Assembly (NCBI RefSeq): GCF_001039355.2
Contig: NW_019775902.1
Coordinates: 457,612 to 521,611, forward strand
Source: Lingula anatina
Lineage: Eukaryota; Brachiopoda; Lingulata; Lingulida; Lingulidae
Reading direction: 5' to 3'
DNA: 64,000 nt
Positions 22,572 through 35,970 of this stretch are shown piece after piece (position 1 is the first letter of the stretch; each line of letters begins with the position of its first letter). The notes under the pieces are model-generated. The model ran no database searches. It was not told the DNA's origin and saw nothing but the letters and a program-made list of their open reading frames with translations. The position numbers and the translations under genes are program-made.

Positions 22572-25500
22572 TTTCAGTTGGAAGCCGTGTCGGAAATGCC
22601 ACATCTTCCATTCGCGACACTTTGTAATGCCCTGTTCACACGTACCAACAGGAGTTGTCCTGCATCAATCCAGGATCGTAATCCTTAGTGAGCTGATAGG
22701 AGAAGTGGGAGTGGCCAGACTTCTTTAAGCAAAAACCACAGGTAGAATAATTCACAAAATGTTAGAGTATTTTAATTAATCTGAAGGGGAATTCAGGAAC
22801 CAAGCCGCTACGACACGTGTAAACGAAACAACAGCCCGTTCATATGCGAGCATGCGGGCGGTTTTACAGCTACCTGGCTGATAAAGACGACTTGGATGAG
22901 TATCAAAGTGATATTAAAGATTTACCACCACATAACTTGCACAGCAAAGGTGACTTGAACACGTATTAAATTGTTATTAAAGATTAATTATTTCATAACT
23001 TGTACAGCGGAGTGGGCTACAGAGAATATCCATATACTATAAAAGCAGTGTAATATTTCACATATTGTACACCAACACACAGCTAAGATTTTAATATACA
23101 TTTTGTAACTACTGGCAATGCTGAATTGTTAAAGACTGCGTTCTCATAAGCTTATCGTACTAGCAGGATCAATCTATCTCAGCGGGGATTCTCATGAAGG
23201 TGCAGTCAATGTAATTAGCTTAATTGTCTGGCACGCCCCTTCGCAAAACAACATGAACAACATCATGGACCACAAAGTTTACCCAAATTTACTTAAGTAA
23301 TTTAAGTTACGAGGGGTGTCAATATACATTTAACCCGCTTAAACTGAATGCAATTTAACGAGAATTTCCGAGGAGATAGATCGATCCGGCTAATACGATA
23401 GGGTTATGAGACCGGCTCAAAATGACAGGCTTAAGCTTCTTCCCTTTCTAAACTGGCTTCTACTGACTTTTCACTAGAGTAGCTAGTGAAAATTAGTGTT
23501 CGTACTTTTGTGCTATGTAAGATAATGGCACACGCCACCAAAAAGTGAACATTCGCGAATACATTTTCTATTTGTTTTGCCTAATTTTCACTTGTCTGAT
23601 TTTTTGTGCTATGGTGTACTATAGAACCTCCAATATCAATAACTATTAGAAAAACAAAACTGCAGGGTAAAAACAAATATTACACAAAGTTTGAACGTCA
23701 TTTACTTAAATCGACTCCAATTTTCACTTTATTCAGAATAGTCGATGCGAGGTGCGTACAAACCAGTAGAAAGTAAGCTGATCCTCTGCTGAGTTCATAT
23801 CACAAAATTAAACATACACTGATTAAAATGGGCACATATTCAGAATTTTGAAACAACAATGAGGGTTTATCGTTCAATCAATAATATATATAAATATATA
23901 CACACAACAATACTGGATGCAAATATGAAAAAAGATAGTGGTAAATTAAGTAAGATTTATGATACAATTTACAAGTTAAAATGGATATCTAAAGACTACT
24001 AATTAAAATACACTGTTCGTCGTATTCAAAATTTTAAGTTCACAAATTGACCCAGTTCATTGAAAAATTTATACGAAGCATAGCATAAATGTCATTTATA
24101 CTGTTAACTCCTCTATTGTAAAATACACACTGTGGCTATGGTGATTTCTGGTATCTTTCACATTGCTGCAGCTTGTTAACGTGATTAAATCATTGGACTT
24201 CGAAAATATTTACACAAATCAATGATAGGCAGTATGGCGTTTTTTTTCTTCAAATTTGATCTTTTACCATGTAATTTATTCCAAGTTTCGTACTACTGTG
24301 CCATATCTGGGTGTAACCTTTCATTATAGTGTGCACAGAAATTCTGCTTTGTTTTTTTTTGTATATTGTACGAGCCAAATGTCCTACAACTGAAATGTAT
24401 TATAACCACTTCCTTTCCATGAAGAATTATCATATGCAATTGAAAATTTTGAGGTAAAAGAAGGTTTTAAATTGACGAGACACGGTTGCTTAATAAGAAC
24501 CTCGTGCTTCAAATGTAACAGTTCGACCAAAACAGAATCAATTTTCAGATAGACCAGGTGCCTTTCTATCAGCATCATTAAAGCGTACGATTGTTCACCG
24601 CGAAGTGATGTGCATACTGGGTTATTTATTAATGTGGGCACGTACATGTAGTTTTATGCTTATAAGGTAAGGTTGGTATGTACAGTGGGACCTGTACTTC
24701 TTCTGCAAGACTGTTCAGCACATCTTTATCGAAAACTTGAACTTTGTTTTTGGCATAGGGGAAACCAACACTGGCGAGTCGAGTTCAAACGCCTTCGCGC
24801 CTAAAATACAAAGCGGCATGTAATCAAGTCTGCTAAATATACATTTCATGCAGTCTCTTGTAAACTGGTGTCGGCAACAATGGAGAATTTTTACCTCGGA
24901 GCACTGGCCTACTGCGTCTTAGAAAAAGGTGAGCAGCACATTTTACAGAACAAGTATCGATGGCGTTTCTCGTACGTATCCCATAATCCAGGGACGAGGG
25001 TGCATTTTTCGCAAATCAGTATTTATGCAGTAAGTATATTGAAATAAGCAGTACTTTGTCGCTGCAGCAGCTGTAGCAGATACCTAGGGGCAGATACTAT
25101 GGGTCTCTGATTGCTAATAAATCGAAATCAATGTACTTTAAGAAGCCGTGTGCGTTTATATAAACCCGAGAAATTTTTTTTCAAAACATCAAAAATATTT
25201 CAAAAACATCAAGTCCATCTTAAACAAACATTATTTCAAAACGTCAAGATTATCTAACACAAAATACCAGTATCTCAAAACAACGCCTAGTTGACTTTTT
25301 ATAAGATAAAAACACTCAACACTAAGCAATAAAATCGATATAGAATGTTGAAAAATTTATAAAATTTACGCAACCATGCAATGAACGGACATCATATTCA
25401 CAAGACGAAAATAAGTTTGGTTGGTTATAAGTCCATATAAAAATAAAAATGATGATCAAAAATGACTCAAGCTCACGTACAATTGAAAACGTACATAATT

Positions 25501-26245
25501 AAAAACGTACACGTATTTTTTAAAATGAGTTACGCATTAGCAAGTATATACGTTAGCTGCGCTGCACTTATGTGATATGAACGAAAGTTGACACGTTTCG
25601 TACCTGTACCTTCCTGCATAAAACTTATCCGTGGCAAGGAAAACCCGATAGAAACAAAAGTAGCAGAACAAAGGTGCTTAATACAGGTACAGAACTACAT
25701 CCTTATTAACCATACAATTCTAACATACGAGCACACTGGCAGATACACGGGCTTTTATAGAGAGTGTATGAGAGGGTGGACAAAGATAAATAGTATACAA
25801 TGTCCATTTTACTACATGAACTGTATGTAGGACACAAAGGTCGTTCCTTTTTTGGGGGGGAGGGGGGGTCACAAGGTAAATAAAAGTGGGGCGTGCTCAC
25901 TGCACCCCCTAAGTCTGCCACTGTGTAAGTACCTTATAATTTACTAGCTGTGCCTTAAAACTTTACACAATCACATCATATACCGTCACTTTCTCCCGGC
26001 AAAGGAAACCCAATGAAATCAATAACTATCAATCACATGACAAATACACTGCGTTCCCTTATGATGAAATACCGGAACCTTGTGAACTCCATCTTGCAGG
26101 CGTAAGTCCTTGACCTTACTTGCAAAAAACATAATAGGAACATACTTTTTTCCTTCTGTTCAACTCAAGTTATGATGGGTTCATTAAAAATAGTACCAAA
26201 AACAAAATAAATGAAATTTCTGACTGGATGTAACTGACTCTCTTT

Positions 26246-26290
<45 letters not shown>

Positions 26291-26343
26291 CATAATTTGC
26301 ATACTCCCTCGTACTCTGTGGTTTTCACTCAATGTAAGCCTGA
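22572..26343. other. Long intergenic gap between sulfotransferase and channel genes
   Basis: About 3.8 kb of AT-rich DNA. At 22905-23015 there is a degenerate tandem repeat (two copies of a unit of about 72 bp containing CATAACTTGCACAGC). At 25170-25300 the phrase TTTCAAAACATCAA recurs several times, and (GT)n(TA)n lies at 26249-26290. No supported gene was found. Confidence 0.5.
26249..26290. repeat. (GT)n(AT)n compound microsatellite
   Basis: A GT run followed directly by AT repeats, just downstream of the channel gene's 3' end. Confidence 0.9.
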
Positions 26344-26349
26344 TTTATT
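26344..26349 (-). promoter_or_regulatory. Candidate poly(A) signal of the channel gene
   Basis: AATAAA on the minus strand, about 80 bp after the TAA stop codon (26430-26432). The position is suitable, but in AT-rich DNA this could be chance. Confidence 0.45.
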
Positions 26350-26429
26350 TCTTTTCATGCATCCCAAGCGCTCGTGGTCCGTGTTCGTAGTAGGAACAGC
26401 CTTTGTGTTTGGGCTATCCAAAGGCGTCA

Positions 26430-27106
26430 TTAGGCAACCGAAGTTTCGACTGTATCTTTAACAAAATTTTCTCTCATTTCAAGCTCCTCCGGGTGCTGGC
26501 TGTTTCTGCGATCCACTTTGGCTGTTCGTTTTAGGATAAAGTTATAGATAATCATATCCAAAAGTTCAAATATTGTGATGACGCTGGCGCCCAAAAGAAG
26601 ACCCATTAATCCACCAATTTCACCTGCAACAGATACAGTGACAATACAGAGACCCTGAAAATGTCGGATTGGGTTACAAAGGCTGGGTTAAGAGATAAGA
26701 TACAAATCGTAAGGGAGATTTTCAAATACATCATTCAAAATTCTCAACTGGCCCGCTTTCTATGAAAATGATATTGCCTACATTCCGTGTGAAATTTGGA
26801 AGAAAAGATTCATGGTGCTCGTAGATCTGCATTGTGTGGAAAAAGAAAGGAAAAAATAAAGATGGCGCGCAACTCAACAAAATAAAGGCCAAGGTTGTAT
26901 TGCACTCGTATCTATTGTTATTCGTGCCTTGTCTATTTTAAACGAGTATATATGGGATTCAGTCCTAGAGATACGGACTCAGCCGACTATTTCCGAAACA
27001 GATCCGGAACTTACTAAGTAATGATCCTTCGTTTATGTCTCGCATTTGCTCGATCCTTTGGTAGCTTAGCTGGGCAAAATAGACGTCGAGGCTGAGGAAA
27101 TTATTC
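26430..27106 (-). CDS. Channel exons: pre-TM2, TM2 and C-terminus
   Basis: Exon 27015-27106 encodes [18 protein letters not shown], the conserved strand before TM2. Exon 26430-26623 encodes [20 protein letters not shown], the TM2 with the G-A-S selectivity filter, then a short basic/acidic cytosolic tail of about 35 residues ending at TAA (26430-26432). Confidence 0.92.
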
Positions 27107-28957
27107 CTGCAATCAACAATAGTTTACATTCCAATAATGTAAATGTATTCACTGTAAAAATCGACTCTGTACCTTGCGACATGCCATATGAATATAATCG
27201 CAATAGTAGTTTACATATACCTGTTCTCATCTAGGTCAAATTTATGTAAATGTTAAATGCATGTATTTATATCTGGTTGGTGATCAAAGGAATCACGTTT
27301 TTACCATTTAAATAAACACTTTGGATTTTCATTTTAATACCAGAAAGTGTGCCACTTAAATGAAGAGGTCGTACATGCACATTAAAAACCTAGTGGTTCG
27401 TTTAATTCATAAACACATCAACTACAAGTTGGATGTTTAAATAAGATAAGTTGGGTTAGAATTGGAGATTCAAAAAATTCTAGACATTGATAAACTTACG
27501 CCAGACCTACTTACGCCACAAATTTTGCGTCCAGTGAATTCCCCTTTAAATACCTTTGCAGTCGCGTCTGAATCTTAGTAAAATATTCCAATAAGAGCCC
27601 ATGGTGGTCGCTGAGATCGGCACCTAGTTTGTTGGACATTGTCCAAACTGGTTCTAAGTAAGCTTCAACGTGTTCCTGAAGATAGCTATCTACATCGATC
27701 AATTGTTCTGTTGGCGGGGCGCTTGACGTGTTGCTTTGACCAAACAGAGTGATGTCCGGAACGTACCGCTTCCAAATCTCCATTGCCCACAACTGTCCTA
27801 AGCACGGCCCTTTTCTTCCGGTATCAGAGAAAAACGTATCAAACTGCTGACACTTCTTAGCAATGTTTTTGTAAGACTGTGCCACTTCTTCTTGAAGATC
27901 ATTAAGTTGTTTCGATTTTCGTTCCTCCAGCCCTTTTGCAACGTCATAAATTTTGTTGATACTCTCCCTTGCCCCTGCGATCTTAGGGTTGGACATTGCG
28001 GCTATTTCAGTTTTGGTCATCTCTCCCATCAGGTTGTATTCCAGCATCATGTCAGTATGTGCCCTGGCATTTGAAACTTTAAGGAGAGACTCGATATGTT
28101 CGTCACTTGTCAATTTCGCACCCGAATATGAATTGGATGTTACTGCCTCCAAAGAAGATAAAGCGCTTAGCGTGGAATTGTACAGATTAAGACAACGCCC
28201 GAACTGTTCGATCTCACTGACAAGATTTGTCATGTCCAAAACAATGTTAATATTCGATTTGTTTGAATGGCCTAGTGCATATTTACAATTTTCCTCAACA
28301 TATACCCTTGATTGCGCGCACGGAATGGTGTCAGAACCGAAGAAAAAGTCGGGCAAGTATCTTGCGTTCTTCTCGGCACTGAGTTCAAGAAACTCAGACA
28401 TGCTTTCGTTGTAAAGATTGTAGAAATTCTGAACTTCCAATTTTGCCTTCGATCGTATGTCGTTAGAGAAGGCGTTTGAACCATCCAATAATATAAATAA
28501 GTTACCTGGCAATTGGCCCAGAACTTCTGTTAGCCTCAGAACAAAGGGGTGAACCTTGACGACGTACCAAACTCGGTATGGCGATACAAATCCAGTAATC
28601 GATCGGGCGTCTTTCCTATACATATCAATGAGATTCCTTTTTGAATTTTCGATCCTTTGCGTAACATACTTGTGGCCGATGCGTACTTCTAATATATCGC
28701 TAAGCACACTTAGGAATTTGGTATAACTTTTGTTCAGCTCGTGCAACAATTCGTAAACTATGGTGAATCGCTCGGGGTCAACGCGGTGTGCTCCCTCTCT
28801 GGCGTTTAAGAATGTTTCATTGAGAACAGAAATGTTTCCACGGAGTACACGGTCGACGTTGATGTCGGAAATCGTTGCATAAGATATTACAGGTTCGTAG
28901 AACGTGGTGTTGCAAGGCTGGATACACTGAGCCTGTTTGTCGTTACGTTGCTCTATA

Positions 28958-28992
<35 letters not shown>

Positions 28993-31900
28993 AATAAAAT
29001 AATAATAATAATATGTCATTGTCAATCTGACCTTGCTAGACAGAACAATTGATTGCAATTATCCACTAACAACCATATCGAAGCATTTCCAATTTGTTTT
29101 GAACGAACGGGGAGCTGTTTGTCCCATCTTGCGAACTGCGGGGATGTTGCTCTGTTAAAACCTTTTTTAATTTGATATTTTGCTAAAGCGCATTGCCGTG
29201 TAATGGAATGCAGTACCCATGATATCAATAGTTTCAAGAAACTGTGTCACTAATATGCTTTGTGAAAACATGCTTTTTTTAAACGTAAAATTACAGAAGT
29301 ATCTATGTCTATATCAATACCTAAAAAGAGAAAAAGACGTTAATCGTGAACGAAAATGGAACTTACTCAAAAGTGGCAAAACACAATCAATATATTTAAC
29401 AGTGTCACAAACAGGCGGGTCATCTGAAATAAAAAGTGCATCTATTTTGTAATTAATTTGACCCGCAATAAAAACCGACATGTGTACGTGTCAGGAGTTA
29501 AACTATACTATACACCATACAGATATACACATGCACAATAAATCGTTATATATTAAGTGCTTTTAAAAGACATTATGTTGTATGGTTCAAGGACCCAGTG
29601 CAATGGATATTCTTTTGTGGTTCCTTGGAAGCAAATCGGGGAGCGCAGTAAATGTTCATGAAATAGTCAGTGCTTATTACCTTTATTATAATGATCAAAT
29701 TTATCATTATCATATCTTTAATTATAAGAATTGGTACTATTCAAAACATTTATACATAACTCGTTCTTCATAAACCGTTGCTATTATATCTAAAGTTGTT
29801 TCAGTTGCAGACTAGATTACACACCCCTCTCTTAACTGACATATAACCATATTTATAAATAGGTTCAATAAAAAACAAACAAGTATACACTTTATCTACT
29901 CGACATACACACACACACACACACACACCCCTTCACCTTTCCCTTTGCCTTCCCCTAGCATATAGGCATCTCGACAGCCGCAGGCTTGTACCAGTCGCTT
30001 CGTTTCATGTTCCAACAAACATCTTCCCGTGGTATATTGTTGATAGTAATCAAGCGGCATGATTCCACAGGTGCCATGAGGTTTCTTAAGACTCTTAGTC
30101 TATTAAGAAGTAGCAAAGTTATGAATAAAATGTGCATGTCACTAAAGACGACATGACAAAGTTTCATGACCCAAAGAAGATAATAAAACTACAATTTTAT
30201 TATGTTCAAAAATTGGAATAATGTCGAGAGGGAGTCACATGATAATTTAAGAACAACAAAGAGGGGGGGGGGGGGGCTTACGGATGTCTTCTTCACGGCC
30301 ACCAGCGCGTGCATTCCAGGAGCCACGGTGAACCCTAGTTCGCGGACCTGTGGGATCTCATCCTGAGGGTGCAGGAATACCTAGAAAAGGTAAGAAAATT
30401 AGAATATTGATAACGTTTTTAAGTGAAAGTGTTTTTCGATGCGAGAACGGACGAAGAGTATCGAGTCATGATCACCGTCAGGCAAACACATAAACAGACT
30501 GGTTTCGATGGGATAACATAATGTGAATATGTTATATATTTTTTCACGGATGTGGTACGGTTATCAGTCAAAGAACAGCTTGACTTACACGACCACGCTG
30601 TCTCAATACATAACTTTTATTCAACCTTGTTACTAACTCTCCACTACATTATAGATGGAGCATTGGGCCCACGTAAACAACTGAATAACATATGACCTAT
30701 TCCAGTAAGGGAAATAAATATAATTTAGGCTGAATACTGGTACATGCATGCACGAGAAACGTTCACGCTTTATCATGAAGTATTTTCAATATACTATAGG
30801 TATGGGATTTTGTTTTGGCCAGAATACAGACTAGAAGGTAATCAGTTGGGTAATTTGTTAGATTTCAGTTTTGTTTCTGGCTCGAGAATAAATCACCCAA
30901 TGCCCATAAATAGATATATAGATATAAAAAGGGGCTAAATTCCGTATTTATTTCAAAAATTAAAAAAATACTATAAATGTACTGTATAGCATTTCTGAAA
31001 TACCCTAAAGTACTTCTGGTCTATTATTAGAATTAAACTTCAGGTATAAAGACTAAGGCCAATTCTTGCAAGTCTTATCATTGATAAATTATTCGAAAGT
31101 CTTAAAACAATGGGTTTACCTTTTATCGGAAAACATTTTAACTTCATGTGAATTGAATCAAAATCATGTTTTGAAAGAACCCTTATATCAGGGGATGATT
31201 GTACCTTTACTCTGGCATTTTAGATAACTGTTACTTGAATCAAAAATATGTTTCAAAGAACTCGTACATCAGATGATAATTGTACCTTCACTCCAGCATC
31301 CTTATTTGGCCCTAACATGTACTCATACTGCTCTATGTTAAGTATCAAGCTCAAGCCGAATCTTGAACCTACAAAGAGACGCAAAGTGCATGGAGTTGTG
31401 ATTCAATGAAGTTTCTATACTGACAGCAGCCTTAAATTATAAATTAGTACACGTAATTGCACACAATGAATAAGACTTTTTGTGCACTTCCTTCGTGCAT
31501 TTATTCATATAATCACCTTTTATGTGTAATGGCGTCCTTATTTTTCAGAAAACAAACCCATTATCATACTCTCTAAGTACACTATTGATTTTTTTGCAAA
31601 AAATGTTTCAGTATATGTATATGTGTGTACTGTATGTGTGTAAAGCCTAGGTCCCAACTACGTTTTGGGCGCACGGTTTTTAGGTTCCTTGCGTCCGTCT
31701 AGGACGTAGCTAGATCGCAGGGAAGAAATCAAGTAATTAAAAAAAAAAAGCCTAGGCCCCAACCGAACGTACGGGCTGCTACGTGTGGTCTACAGCAAAA
31801 AATGGAGAAAACGTGGGAGTTCGTACGTGAGTAGCACGTCCATCGTGCGACTTTTGGAGGACGCAAACAGCACGTAGAAACTTTTCGACATGATCAACAG

Positions 31901-34900
31901 CCGCTACGTGCGATCTAGGTACGTCCTAGCCGGACGCAAGGAACCAAAAAACCGTGCGTCCAAAACGTAGTTGGGACCTAGGCTTAACTTTTCGACATGA
32001 TCAACAGCCGCTACGTGCGATCTAGCTACGTCGTAGCCGGACGCAAGGAAACTAAAAAACGTGCGTCCAAAACGCAGTTGGGACCTAGGCTTAAGGGATA
32101 TGACTTTCATGTAATGCTTGTCTGTTTGTTCTCTGGGACGGTTGGAAATGTGATCGTGCAGCTGTTGTTTTATGCCTCGGTCACAACCGGCCGTACGGGC
32201 TCTTACGGCCTGTTTGCGTCCAAAATTTCCTCAGAATCTCACGTGCCGCGCAAGTTCTTCTTGAGAAATTTGGAGTTCGAAGACAGCCCGTAAGCACGTA
32301 CGGAGGATGTTGAGTATGTCTAAAAGGTTCTACGAATAGCCTGCGAACAGCGAGGCAGCAAGCGTAACTTGCACGGAGTTAAGCCTAGGTCCCAACTACG
32401 TTTTGGACGTACGGTTTTTAATGTTTTTATAGGTTCCTTGCGTCCGGCTAGGACGCAGCTAGATCGCACGTAGCTGCTGTTGATCATGTCGAAAAGTTTC
32501 TACGTGCTGTTTGCGTCCTCCAAAAGCCGCACGATGAACGTGCTCCTCACGCACGAACTCCCACGTTTCCCCATTTTTTGGCCGTAGACCACACGTAGCA
32601 GCCCATACGTTCGGTTGGGACCTAGGCTTTAGCAAGAGAGACGCGCGTTGTGCAAGACAAACTCAAGAAATGAGCACAATTTCCACGACCATCGCTCCTT
32701 GCAATTAGCGTCCCTGCCTGAAAGGAAATCTCATGTGGCCCTTGCGACTCGCAAGGCAGACTTTCCTCTACCTCTACGACCTCCGCAACCCCCAAAAATC
32801 GCATCGCAGGGGACGCACGATCCTGAAATTCGTGCGTCTTGTTGTGACCGAGGCTTTACCTTCCCATACTATTCGTTTCGCTTTTGTGCGCAAATTCTAT
32901 CTCTCTCAACTCACCTGCTCTTTCAGACACTTTTACTTTCTCATCAGCGGTGGCTCCATTAAAACTATAACACACTCCATAATCAGTTAGGACCGGCTTG
33001 AAACTGTCTTTTTCACAAGGCTGTCCATCCCAAAAGCATCTAGAACAATGACGATAAAGTCAACGATACATGCGGCTGATAAATACTTTCGTTCTTAGTA
33101 AAGGGTAATGAAGCTCAATGTCCATACATTCGTCAATGGAAATAGCTCACTGAGAGTTTAAAGGGATAATAACTCTTCGTATGAGATCTATATTTCACAA
33201 TAAAAACATTGTAAACAACTCACAGAAAAATAATATGTTCTTTTTACCTCAAAACAGCAGTTATAGCTATTATTCTGATATCTGAACTTGTCATCGGACC
33301 ATGTGACCTCCATAGATAACTATACTCTGTTATAATCTCTTAAGAGATTTTTACAAAAAAATTTTTTTTACAAAAAAAAAAACCAGGGACTAACTAACCA
33401 TTGGCAAGTTTGGGGAAATTATTGTTTATTCCAGAAAAATTCATTTTTGGCCAAAACGAACAGTTATTGTCCCTTTAAACTAAACTGGTCTAATTCCCAA
33501 CAGGGTATTAAAAGTCGTGTGATTGGTCAATCAGTTTGTCTTGGCACGGTGTAAAATCCTTCTCTTATGACAGTTTTCAATTGAGTTTAAGTTAAGTTAC
33601 TAATTACCTGTGAATTAGGTCTTCAAATTGGTGTGCAGCTTTGAATAGGAACGGTGTTAATTCTACTCTTTTGTGCCCTTGGATTAATAATATAATATAA
33701 TATAATATAATATAATATAATATAATATAATATAATATAATATAATATTTCTCTTATTGAGCAGCTGTATATTACCATGGTATCTTGAATAAAGGACAGC
33801 AATCTCTTTAATGTGTAGTACTCTATGGAAGCGTAGAGTTGAAGATATTTTATACATAATTTTAATTGATCTATATACACTCTTGGTAAAAAAGGCTGTC
33901 CCACCTCCAATTCTATTTGCTCTACCTATATAGGATCACCTCTCAGTATCAACCACCTTATAAGCTGTACCATCTCTGTCAAGTTCTTCAAGCGTCAAAT
34001 TGAAACCGTGTGGTAACAAGTGCTCTTGCCACAGCAGAACAAGGTGACATTCAATTTACCTATCCCAGGGTTCTCGGAGGTAACGTTATTCTCCCGGGAA
34101 GAACCACTGTCTATCGCTAGAGTTGGTCTCAAAATGTCCACCCCATTTTTGTCGTTGCAGGTATTATTAAAAAACTGCCTGAGTTCTGAAAGCATGATAA
34201 TGGGGCCATTAAGAATAGAAGATCCGAGTATAAACTGGTCCAAGGATCAAACATGGCGGACCCTACATGAAAGGGAGACAGCTTAATCCTTTAATGCTGG
34301 CTCCGCCTCTCACATACCTCCCCACGGGTCGTCCTTGCATGGGGCACAGTAATCCGACCGGATGCGTGGGAAGGCGTGTGAGAGGCGGAGATACCATTAC
34401 ATGATTAAGCGGTCTTCCTTTCATGTAGGGTCCACCATATTTGACTCTTGGACCATTTGATACTCGGATCTATTCTGAATGACCCCACTGAGACAAATGA
34501 ACTGGTTCATTTGAGTCACGTACATGTACACATTCATTGTTTTTAAACAAAGCACACACGAAAAGTGTCAGGTGTGCGTCATAAACTGTATGTCACAAAT
34601 GCGTCAATTTCAATATGCGAGTCACAAACAAACACATTCAACCGCACACAGATATACAAATCGTGCACTCTTGCGACTGGACACAAAGGCTCATTTACAC
34701 GCATGTACACAGGCACACAGATATATAGACACTCGCACAGATACATGAATAAACCAAAACAGAGAATCCTAACCGTCGCATCCCGCTTCATCTGATCCAT
34801 CTCCGCAGTCATCAATCTCGTTGCATACTAAACTCTTGGCAATGCATAGGCCAGTTGTGCATTGGAACACATCCGATCCGTTACAAACTGTGTCAGAAAA

Positions 34901-35929
34901 AGAGACGTATGTATAAAATACAATTTTTGCCATGCGGTGACTGCACATCAATTGTACTGAGAAGCAAACGGATCAACTATAAACAATGCATAGGCCAATT
35001 GTGCATTGGAACACATCGGATCCGTTACAAACTGTGCCCAAAAAAGAAATGGATGTATCAAACACAAATATTGCCATGAGGTTACTATTTATACTAAGAC
35101 ACACACACGGTAACATTGGCAGTAAGTTAGTCTATTCATATCACTATCGTCGTCAGATGCTTATCAGTGGTGAGGCATTGGACGGTGGCCTTTTTTTCAG
35201 GAAAATATGGAAAAAGTATGAAAAAGGTTCAAAAACATTTAGGATATTTTAGAAATTGTGTTAAGGATACAAACAATTACAGAACGGGAATAAAGGCCGG
35301 ATTGGTGAGGCAAGTTTGTAAGATTGGAAAGTTTAGTGGACCTTCATTAGTGACGTAGAAAGAGCGACAGAGTGAGGAACGGACATTTAAACTTACATAA
35401 AATACGAACAAAGTTGTGCGGATGCCAAACTGTCGCATACGCAAGCTGTTCTTACTTTGTATTTATAATTTCCAAGATAATAGTATACATTTTATTAAAA
35501 CATTCATTTAGTGTATTTCGTGTAGGAACCTATAAAAAGTATAATATATCCCCCCTAACATATAAATGTACTGTGTCAATATTGGGAACCACGCGACTCT
35601 AAACAATCTCAGGTCTTATAAGCGAATTAGCTGTTTGCAAACTCGAGCCTCAAATTTGATAGCGTGAACATCCCAATTAACAAATCAAACCACGCTTTAA
35701 CATGGTACGAAGGTAAAATAAGCAGGCACGAGCACATCGCTATAAACCAAGAACCGTTCGGTACGTTCGTATTTGCCGGATATTGTCGAAGGCGCATTAC
35801 TCCCGTATTAAAACGCGGTATGGATAGTAGATTATTGAAATACCTTAGTTTGAGTTGCTCTAAGACCTGTTATATATTTTTCGTTCATTTTTTCCGAGCT
35901 TTGGTTGACCATCGCAACTAACATCACTC

Positions 35930-35970
<41 letters not shown>

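Noticed and set aside
24880-24930. Plus-strand ATG with MENFYLGALAYCVLEK followed by a GTGAGC donor, a possible first exon
   Set aside because: No downstream exon on the plus strand could be found before or inside the minus-strand channel gene. A single short frame with one donor is not enough.
33995-34286. Open frames on both strands at 34.0-34.3 kb
   Set aside because: They overlap the fold-back element at 34203-34492, have no domain, and do not fit the channel gene phases.
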